A stretch of 12,233 nt of DNA. It comes from Clostridiaceae bacterium. GTDB taxonomy: Bacteria; Bacillota; Clostridia; Saccharofermentanales; DTU023. The translations under genes were made by a program, and so were the position numbers. The notes under the pieces were generated by a model, which had not been told where the DNA came from, searched no databases, and saw nothing but the letters and a program-made list of their open reading frames with translations. Below, piece by piece: positions 1 to 5,041 of the stretch (position 1 is its first letter; every line of letters begins with the position of its first letter). Location of the stretch: contig JAAYEX010000133.1 in NCBI GenBank assembly GCA_012728535.1, forward strand, positions 1-12,233, written 5' to 3'.

Positions 1-19
1 ATGTAAAAAAATGATATTG

Positions 20-96
20 TGGTGGGCCATCAGGGACTTGAACCCCGGACCGACCGGTTATGAGCCGGCTGCTCTGACCGACTGAGCTAATGGCCC
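20..96 (-). tRNA. tRNA with anticodon CAT, probably tRNA-Ile2 (lysidine type)
   Basis: On the minus strand a full cloverleaf folds: acceptor GGGCCAT/ATGGCCC, D stem GCTC/GAGC, anticodon stem GCCGG/CCGGT around loop CTCATAA, and T arm CGGGG-TTCAAGT-CCCTG. Discriminator A at base 23 is followed by an encoded CCA (22-20). The anticodon is CAT, so it is either elongator tRNA-Met or the isoleucine tRNA whose C34 is changed to lysidine by TilS to read AUA. The acceptor stem has C4-G69 and C5-G68, which are TilS-positive determinants in E. coli, and the anticodon arm resembles B. subtilis tRNA-Ile2 as I remember it. I therefore favour Ile2, but elongator Met is not excluded. It is not an initiator, because the acceptor pair 1-72 is a normal G-C. 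A T-run (minus strand, bases 11-5) follows the gene without an evident hairpin. Confidence 0.93.
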
Positions 97-126
97 GCGC
101 AATCATTTTTGACGGCAACAAACAGA

Positions 127-155
127 ATTATAAGTAAGATAACAAGGTCTGTCAA
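127..155 (-). promoter_or_regulatory. Sigma-A-type promoter of the CAT-anticodon tRNA
   Basis: Read on the minus strand, TTGACA (155-150) is followed after exactly 17 bases by TATAAT (132-127). Both boxes match the vegetative consensus perfectly, with optimal spacing. Transcription would start near base 120, about 24 bases before the mature tRNA end at 96. This strength suits a stable RNA gene. Confidence 0.9.
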
Positions 156-182
156 GCCGATAAGAAAAAGCGCGTCCGCTTA

Positions 183-210
183 TTATTATCTGCATTGTAT
201 CATGTATAAT
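183..210 (+). promoter_or_regulatory. Possible promoter for the racemase gene
   Basis: A perfect -10 hexamer TATAAT (205-210) stands 16 bases after TTATTA (183-188), which matches only three of six consensus -35 positions. No better candidate was found nearer to the start codon. The call rests almost entirely on the -10 box and on the need for a plus-strand promoter upstream of 430. Confidence 0.35.
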
Positions 211-376
211 CATACTGATTTATTAGCAGGCAGGAATAACCGTTCAGCTGTGGAGAAAGTCCAGACATAATTGCTTTCGTTACTGCTGCTATTATTGTTC
301 GAAACTATGTGCCAAAATTACATAAATCGGTGTATCCTTAAGAGCAATCACAATGCACGCGAAGATATAATTTCCG

Positions 377-390
377 GCTAAAGTATTAGC
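377..390. repeat. Short inverted repeat upstream of the racemase start
   Basis: GCTAA (377-381), loop AGTA, TTAGC (386-390). The 5-bp stem is weak and has no T-run, so it is not a terminator. It lies about 26 bases upstream of the ribosome binding site, where it could be an operator half-site pair or chance. Confidence 0.3.
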
Positions 391-429
391 ATGACTGAAT
401 AAATAGACTACTGATAAGGTGGTAGAAAA

Positions 430-1161
430 ATGAGAAGACTCGGAATCATCGGAGGCATGGGCCCCTTGGCCGGCTGCGAATTTTATAGAATGTTAATTGA
501 AGCAACTCCTGCCAAATGTGATCAGGATCATTTTGACGTGATCTTATCAGGTCACGCCAGTATACCGGATAGGACTGAAGCAGTAGAAAGTGGTGACGGC
601 AGCAACTTGATAGCTGCTATTGCTGAGGATATTGAACTTTTTGCGCAAAACGAGATCGACCTGATAGCAATGACATGTAATACCAGCCATACCTTTTACA
701 GGGAACTGCAGGAGATTAGCCCGATACCATTTTTTAATATGGTTAAGAATGCCGTTCACTTGCTGAAGGAAAATCATCCTGAAAGGCAGGTAACGCTTTT
801 CTCAACGCGCGGCACATATGTCTCAAACGTCTACCTTGATTACGCAAAAGCTTTGGGGCTTGATTTGCGCTATCCCGAGGAAGAGGATAAAGACCTGGTT
901 ATGCGTTCAATTTATCATGTTAAAAAGACCCAGAAGACGCGTATCCCGCAGCTTGATTCAATCCTGGATAAATACACTGCTGATGAGGGTCTGGTCTTAT
1001 TTGCGTGTACAGAGCTCTCGGTTCTTGACATAGCGGAAAAATACCATAATAAAGTAGCTGACTCAATGAAAATGATGGTGAACTCAGTTGTAAAGCTGAT
1101 GACAGCAGATGAAAAGGGCTTTCAGAATATGCTGCCCCGCTACACAGGCGGTGTTGAATAA
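430..1161 (+). CDS. Aspartate/glutamate racemase family protein
   Basis: A 243-residue cytoplasmic enzyme of the cofactor-independent Asp/Glu racemase family, which interconverts L and D amino acids using two cysteines. The N-terminus has the family glycine-rich motif GIIGGMGPLA (residues 5-14). The two catalytic cysteines are both present: C83 in MTCNTSH and C193 in ACTELS. Each lies in one of the two similar lobes, and the length is normal for the family. The text around residues 25-50, ending in IPDRT, is typical of the aspartate racemase branch rather than MurI glutamate racemase, but substrate cannot be fixed from sequence. D-aspartate is used in some Gram-positive peptidoglycan cross-bridges, so a cell-wall role is possible but inferred. 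The start is supported by AAGGTGG (416-422), seven bases before ATG. The gene stands alone, followed by a tRNA with its own promoter. Confidence 0.9.
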   Translation: MRRLGIIGGMGPLAGCEFYRMLIEATPAKCDQDHFDVILSGHASIPDRTEAVESGDGSNLIAAIAEDIELFAQNEIDLIAMTCNTSHTFYRELQEISPIPFFNMVKNAVHLLKENHPERQVTLFSTRGTYVSNVYLDYAKALGLDLRYPEEEDKDLVMRSIYHVKKTQKTRIPQLDSILDKYTADEGLVLFACTELSVLDIAEKYHNKVADSMKMMVNSVVKLMTADEKGFQNMLPRYTGGVE

Positions 1162-1177
1162 ACACAGCCTAAGACAT

Positions 1178-1206
1178 TTGACGGATAAGAGCATTACAAT
1201 TAGAAT
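1178..1206 (+). promoter_or_regulatory. Sigma-A-type promoter of tRNA-Pro
   Basis: TTGACG (1178-1183) and TAGAAT (1201-1206) are separated by 17 bases; each box differs from consensus at one position. The expected transcription start near 1213 is about nine bases before the mature tRNA at 1222. It may also supply read-through transcription to the genes beginning at 1373. Confidence 0.85.
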
Positions 1207-1221
1207 GGATTAGCTCTTTAT

Positions 1222-1297
1222 CGAGGTGTAGCGCAGTTGGTAGCGCGCTTGCTTTGGGAGCAAGATGCCGCAGGTTCGAGTCCTGTCACCTCGACCA
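1222..1297 (+). tRNA. tRNA-Pro (anticodon TGG)
   Basis: The cloverleaf is complete: acceptor CGAGGTG/CACCTCG, D stem GCGC/GCGC, anticodon stem CTTGC/GCAAG around loop TTTGGGA, and T arm GCAGG-TTCGAGT-CCTGT. Discriminator A at 1294 is followed by an encoded CCA (1295-1297). The anticodon TGG, when modified at U34, can read all four proline codons. The gene has its own promoter just upstream and an intrinsic terminator that begins three bases after the CCA. Confidence 0.96.
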
Positions 1298-1299
1298 GT

Positions 1300-1332
1300 T
1301 GCCTCTGAAGCTTCACTTCAGAGGCATTTTTT
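1300..1332 (+). terminator. Rho-independent terminator after tRNA-Pro
   Basis: TGCCTCTGAAG (1300-1310) pairs perfectly with CTTCAGAGGCA (1316-1326) as an 11-bp stem with a five-base loop, followed directly by six T residues (1327-1332). It should end the tRNA-Pro transcript. Any transcription into the next gene must read through it or start in the short stretch up to 1372. Confidence 0.93.
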
Positions 1333-1360
1333 AAATCGAAAGCTTTCTTTCTGTTATGAG

Positions 1361-1365
1361 AGGAG
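1361..1365 (+). promoter_or_regulatory. Ribosome binding site that sets the start at 1373
   Basis: AGGAG is placed seven bases before ATG 1373. It fixes the start of the acyltransferase gene downstream of the tRNA, although the open frame extends back to 1265 inside the tRNA gene. Confidence 0.85.
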
Positions 1366-1372
1366 AAATCAA

Positions 1373-2059
1373 ATGGCCTTTAGTGAACTGAAGACTGCGA
1401 AGTTCTTTACACTGTCTCCTGATTCAATGTGTACTGAGTTTTTGTTGAAACACGAGTATCCGTGGCAGGCTTTGCCTGAGATCGGAAAGTTTATACTGGC
1501 ACTTCAGCATAACTTGCCGCAAGATCAGTTCTATCAGTACGCGCCGGGTGTATACTTGGCAAAATCAGTTAAACTGTTTTCCTATGTTACGCTGCTGGCC
1601 CCAACTATTATTTGTGAAAATGTTGAGATAAGACCCGGTGCCTTTATACGGGAAAATGTTTTTGTCGGGCCCGGAAGCGTGGTGGGCAATTCTACAGAGT
1701 TGAAGAACAGTATTTTTATTAATAATGTACAAGCCCCCCATTACAATTATATCGGTGACAGCATACTTGGCAGTGGCACACATTTTGGCGCAGGTGTTAT
1801 CACATCAAATCTGAGAGCAGACGGAGCGGATATATTAGTGCGTACAGAAGCTGGCGACATTGCTACACATCTGCGCAAGTTTGGAGCTATTGCAGCTGAA
1901 AACGTAGAGGTCGGCTGTAACGCAGTTCTCAACCCCGGAAGCATGGTAGGCGCGTCAAGCAGGGTATACCCTTTGTCATCAGTAAGAAGAACTGTACCGG
2001 CACATTCGATCCATAAACAAGACGGACAAATTGTTCCACTTATTTATGATCGGGATTAG
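1373..2059 (+). CDS. GlmU C-terminal-like left-handed beta-helix acyltransferase
   Basis: A 228-residue protein with a short alpha-helical N-terminus (about 1-60) and then hexapeptide-type rungs (about 60-215), the left-handed beta-helix of sugar N-acetyltransferases. There is no nucleotidyltransferase domain, so despite usual database names it should not itself make UDP-GlcNAc. Aligned by eye to E. coli GlmU from memory, K111 (NSTELK) matches K351, H123 (APHYNYIGD) matches the catalytic base H363, Y126 matches Y366, and R87 (RPG) lies one rung earlier than R333. The N377 position is H137 instead, and the following acetyl-CoA loop differs (ITSNLR). It is probably an acetyl- or acyl-CoA-dependent transferase on a sugar-like substrate; the substrate is unknown. 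It follows the tRNA-Pro terminator and leads a run of close plus-strand genes, with a 24-base gap to the next. Confidence 0.8.
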   Translation: MAFSELKTAKFFTLSPDSMCTEFLLKHEYPWQALPEIGKFILALQHNLPQDQFYQYAPGVYLAKSVKLFSYVTLLAPTIICENVEIRPGAFIRENVFVGPGSVVGNSTELKNSIFINNVQAPHYNYIGDSILGSGTHFGAGVITSNLRADGADILVRTEAGDIATHLRKFGAIAAENVEVGCNAVLNPGSMVGASSRVYPLSSVRRTVPAHSIHKQDGQIVPLIYDRD

Positions 2060-2083
2060 ACGTGTTAAAATAGAAAAATACTT

Positions 2084-2884
2084 ATGATTATCGCTTTGCT
2101 TATCTTTTTCATTGCTACGATATTTCTTATGTGGCAGGGTACTATGCCTCTTGTTCTCGGCATAGTGCTTGCTGCTGGATCGGCAGCAATTTTACTCTAC
2201 CTGTTTGTTAAAAATGCGCACCTGTCCTTGAAATTGCAAAAGGCCATGAAAAAGTATAAAGCTAAATGGGTTGGAGCTGTCGCGATCGTGTCAGGTCTTT
2301 CGACTACACTAAGTCGTGATAGTATTTTGCTGCTTAACCGCCAGGATGAACTAATCATTGAGGGGCCATATCGCAGTATAGTAATGCCTCTGGAATCTAT
2401 TGAACGCATTGGGGTGCTCTACGGTGAGAGTATGATGCGCAACAGCGATCGTGACCTATCGACTATGCTTGCCCTGGGAATGATGCCGAACTTTTCATAC
2501 ATCAGGGCATACCTGACACGTAATCCTCAGGCAAAACGCCAGAGATTTATCATGCTCAAGCCCTTTGCTACATCTGAAGAGATCGAACGTTCTGACATGA
2601 TAGTTTTAGTTGAAGGTTCTGCTCTTTCTAACTTGAAAGCTCTTTTGAACAGGCCTGAAATTGCTTCCATTGCACGTGTGGTGGATAAGAGGAACAGCAA
2701 AAGGGGAAGAAAAGCAGGAAAGCTGAGTAAAGATGAAGAAAAATCAGAGAATAATAGCGCTAAGCAGCGTTATTCACAAATAAATGAAAATATCCCCCGG
2801 CAGAACACCGGTGCACATGAATTGTGGGCCAGCGGTGATATGAGGGTTAGAGGAGCTGACAATAATGACAATAAATCCCGATAA
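2084..2884 (+). CDS. Unrecognised two-segment membrane protein upstream of moxR
   Basis: I do not recognise this 266-residue protein. Two hydrophobic segments (about 2-19 and 21-43), joined by a very short turn, form a membrane hairpin. The basic stretch that follows (KAMKKYKAKW, about 53-62) suggests that the rest is cytoplasmic. Residues about 80-205 look like a compact alpha/beta domain; alternating strands with charged turns (ELIIEGPYRSIVMPLESIERIGVL) are reminiscent of bacterial PH-like domains, but this is only an impression. The tail (about 206-266) is low-complexity, Lys/Glu/Asn-rich and probably disordered. The start at 2084 has no clear ribosome binding site, but an in-frame stop at 2066 excludes a longer protein. 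Its 3' end overlaps moxR by 20 bases, so translation is probably coupled and a role in the MoxR-DUF58-transglutaminase module is a reasonable inference. Confidence 0.75.
   Translation: MIIALLIFFIATIFLMWQGTMPLVLGIVLAAGSAAILLYLFVKNAHLSLKLQKAMKKYKAKWVGAVAIVSGLSTTLSRDSILLLNRQDELIIEGPYRSIVMPLESIERIGVLYGESMMRNSDRDLSTMLALGMMPNFSYIRAYLTRNPQAKRQRFIMLKPFATSEEIERSDMIVLVEGSALSNLKALLNRPEIASIARVVDKRNSKRGRKAGKLSKDEEKSENNSAKQRYSQINENIPRQNTGAHELWASGDMRVRGADNNDNKSR
2849..2855 (+). promoter_or_regulatory. Ribosome binding site of moxR
   Basis: AGAGGAG lies nine bases before ATG 2865 and inside the preceding gene. It supports the start that makes the two genes overlap by 20 bases. Confidence 0.8.
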
Positions 2885-3818
2885 GGCCTGTGCCTTAGCT
2901 CAAGATATAGAGAACAATGTTTCAGAAGTAATAGTTGGAAAAAATAAGACGATCCGTTTATTGCTGATAGCTCTGACAGCGGGTGGACACGTTCTGATCG
3001 AAGACGTACCCGGTATCGGTAAGACAACACTGGTGACTGCTTTGGCGCGTTCGCTGGACCTGGATTTTGCACGCATTCAATTTACTCCTGATGTTATGCC
3101 ATCAGATGTAACCGGCTATAACATTTTTGATCAAAAAACCGGCGATTTTACTTTTAAACCCGGAGCAATTATGACTCAGATTCTTCTAGCGGATGAAATC
3201 AACCGGACATCACCCAAGACACAGTCGGCTTTACTGGAAGCTATGCAGGAAAACCAGGTGACAGTTGACCAGACTACTTATGAGCTCCCACAACCCTTTA
3301 TGGTTATGGCCACGCAGAACCCTATTGAACAGCAAGGTACCTATGTCCTGCCTGAGGCTCAGCTGGACCGCTTCATGTTCCGGATGACACTTGGTTACCC
3401 TACTGCTAAGGAAGAGATTAATATAATGTCTCGTTTCTCCAGTGAAAACCCCATCGATAATTTATTGCCGGTCGCGGCTTCCGCTGATGTGATATGGCTA
3501 CGTGACCAGGCCAGACAGGTATATGTCGCTGATGCTATTAAGGTGTATATCACGAATCTGGCTCAACAAACCAGGCGTCATCCCGATGTTGAGCTTGGAG
3601 CAAGCCCAAGAGCCTCTTTGATGCTCCTGCAGGCAGCCAAGGCTGCTGCTTTGCTGAGTGGTCGCGACTATGTTATTCCTGATGATGTTCAGAGCTTGCT
3701 GCATTATGTATTTGACCATCGCCTTATAATAAGGGCAGAGGGACGTTTGCGCGGTGCTGATGCCGGCAGCATAATTGAATCGCTTAAGGAAACAGTTCAA
3801 GTCCCTGCACAAAGATGA
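2865..3818 (+). CDS. MoxR-family AAA+ ATPase
   Basis: A 317-residue cytoplasmic ATPase of the MoxR family, thought to act as a chaperone-like ring that activates or assembles a partner, usually a protein of the DUF58 or von Willebrand A type. Motifs in order: Walker A DVPGIGKT (47-54), Walker B LLADEINR (107-114, E111 for hydrolysis), sensor 1 with N151 in ATQNPIEQQGTY, and the family motif LPEAQLDRF with the probable arginine finger R168. The C-terminal half is the helical lid, including a typical SPRA element near residue 248. Length is normal. The start has a good ribosome binding site, and the stop overlaps the next start as ATGA (3815-3818), as expected for a coupled MoxR-DUF58 pair. Confidence 0.95.
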   Translation: MTINPDKACALAQDIENNVSEVIVGKNKTIRLLLIALTAGGHVLIEDVPGIGKTTLVTALARSLDLDFARIQFTPDVMPSDVTGYNIFDQKTGDFTFKPGAIMTQILLADEINRTSPKTQSALLEAMQENQVTVDQTTYELPQPFMVMATQNPIEQQGTYVLPEAQLDRFMFRMTLGYPTAKEEINIMSRFSSENPIDNLLPVAASADVIWLRDQARQVYVADAIKVYITNLAQQTRRHPDVELGASPRASLMLLQAAKAAALLSGRDYVIPDDVQSLLHYVFDHRLIIRAEGRLRGADAGSIIESLKETVQVPAQR

Positions 3819-5041
3819 CAGTTCTATTCGTACTCTTAGTTTTGCTGATTATTCCTCTCCTGGCCGGAGTGAGTTATTTTGGTTTGGCTGTTTTTAAAAT
3901 ATCCCTCCTGTTTGTTTTGATATTGTTGGTATATTCCATAGTAGAAATGGTTTATTTGCGTAGCCGTATCCGCATTGGGCAAGTTGAACATCAGGTAGAG
4001 ACAAGCCGCGGTGATTTTACTGAATTCAAACTTTCAATCTTACTTCAGACCCTGTTCCTTCCTGCTGAGATATCTGTTACGGCCTGGTATGGTTTGACTG
4101 ACAGAAGCTTGGAACCGGAACAGCACCTTGTGCGGCGGAGTCTGATTCCAGGTAATAAGGAAGATATCATTATCAGTATGGAGTCAAGACATACCGGTTG
4201 GTTGCATCTTGATGAAGTAAATGTGTCCCTGCGCGGCGTACTTGGTATTTTACAGGTTAAATATAAATACAGTTCTGAAAAAGATAGCATGAAAACTTTG
4301 GTGCTGCCGATTGCATCCTTCGATTCGACAGCAGCAGTAAATGCCCTTCGCGAAACTAAAGATGGCAATGTTGAGCGCAAGCGAGTTGATGACCGCAGCG
4401 ATGAGATTGATACACTTAGGGAATACACACCGGGTGATGACACCCGCCGTATCCACTGGCAAGTCAGTGCCAGGTTGCAATCCACCATGATTAAGCAGTA
4501 TGGAGAGCCTCTTGAAATGCGTACAGCTATCATGGTCGATGAAAATACGGCCACTGAAGAGCATAAGTCAGCACTGGATTGGGATAAGGCGCTCAGTCGT
4601 CGTGACTTGTTGCTCGATTCTACAGCAGGGATCTTGCATGAATTTCTCAACAATGAACTATATGTTCGTTTAGAAACAGGCGAAAGATCAACGGCAGGAG
4701 CTTTCAGCAGAAAAATTGAAAATCTGCAATCGTACCGGCGTCAGCTGGCCCTGCTGCCGATAGATTCAACTCCCGAGATAGGTGCGATGATAGTCAATGA
4801 ATTAGATCAGATTTCAGCTGATCGCTATTTATTGCTGACTACACGACTCAGCTACCAGACAGTCACCGCTATATTGAAGCTTAAAGAGCAGGTCCGCTAT
4901 GTCAGTCTGTTCTATTTCATAGAGGAGCCGCCGAGTTCTGAAATGGAAGAGGCATTTAATCGTATGCGCCTAGCCGGGGTTGATGTTTTTGTATATATTC
5001 TTGCCTCCGGCGGAGTTTTGAGTGAACGGACGAAAAAGTGA
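3815..5041 (+). CDS. DUF58 domain membrane protein
   Basis: A 408-residue protein with two N-terminal hydrophobic segments (about 2-21 and 26-48) forming a membrane hairpin, then a beta-rich region, then the DUF58 core. The hallmark motif YTPGDDTRRIHW (204-215), followed by SAR and IKQYGEP, is intact. Residues after about 230 (TAIMVDENT...) resemble a von Willebrand A-like fold, with the first beta strand ending in an acidic residue. The family is usually encoded next to MoxR and is thought to be its client; a molecular function is not established. Translation starts in the moxR stop (ATGA) without a clear ribosome binding site, and its own stop overlaps the GTG of the next gene (GTGA, 5038-5041), so the three genes are probably translated together. 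Confidence 0.92.
   Translation: MTVLFVLLVLLIIPLLAGVSYFGLAVFKISLLFVLILLVYSIVEMVYLRSRIRIGQVEHQVETSRGDFTEFKLSILLQTLFLPAEISVTAWYGLTDRSLEPEQHLVRRSLIPGNKEDIIISMESRHTGWLHLDEVNVSLRGVLGILQVKYKYSSEKDSMKTLVLPIASFDSTAAVNALRETKDGNVERKRVDDRSDEIDTLREYTPGDDTRRIHWQVSARLQSTMIKQYGEPLEMRTAIMVDENTATEEHKSALDWDKALSRRDLLLDSTAGILHEFLNNELYVRLETGERSTAGAFSRKIENLQSYRRQLALLPIDSTPEIGAMIVNELDQISADRYLLLTTRLSYQTVTAILKLKEQVRYVSLFYFIEEPPSSEMEEAFNRMRLAGVDVFVYILASGGVLSERTKK

Larger units (their letters stand above)
156..429. other. Gene-free region and probable racemase leader
   Basis: This AT-rich stretch separates the minus-strand tRNA promoter from the racemase gene. It holds a TATAAT at 205-210 with a poor -35 (TTATTA, 183-188, spacing 16), which would give a leader of about 210 nt. 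A small inverted repeat lies at 377-390, and the 8-base word TATTAGCA occurs at 221-228 and 384-391. I see no T-box GGGTGG element, no intrinsic terminator, no recognisable riboswitch core, and no small ORF with a ribosome binding site. Confidence 0.5.

Noticed and set aside
12..22. T-run after the minus-strand tRNA as an intrinsic terminator
   Set aside because: The T-run (bases 11-5 on the minus strand) is real but no hairpin lies between the CCA end and it; a true terminator may lie beyond the left edge.
240..275. A string resembling the conserved GGAAAGTCC of RNase P RNA
   Set aside because: Only a short match (GAGAAAGTCCAGAC); the space to 429 is too short and the other conserved RNase P elements are missing.
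307..381. Possible 24-codon leader peptide starting at ATG 307
   Set aside because: No ribosome binding site, no biased composition such as runs of a regulatory amino acid, and no attenuator hairpin after it.
1265..1372. Upstream extension of the acyltransferase reading frame to an ATG at 1265
   Set aside because: It begins inside tRNA-Pro and runs through the terminator; ATG 1373 has a well-spaced AGGAG and matches where the folded protein begins.
4045..4653. 202-codon open frame on the minus strand
   Set aside because: It lies wholly within the DUF58 gene, whose motifs are intact; the opposite-strand translation is Ser/Arg-rich without recognisable domains and has no ribosome binding site context.
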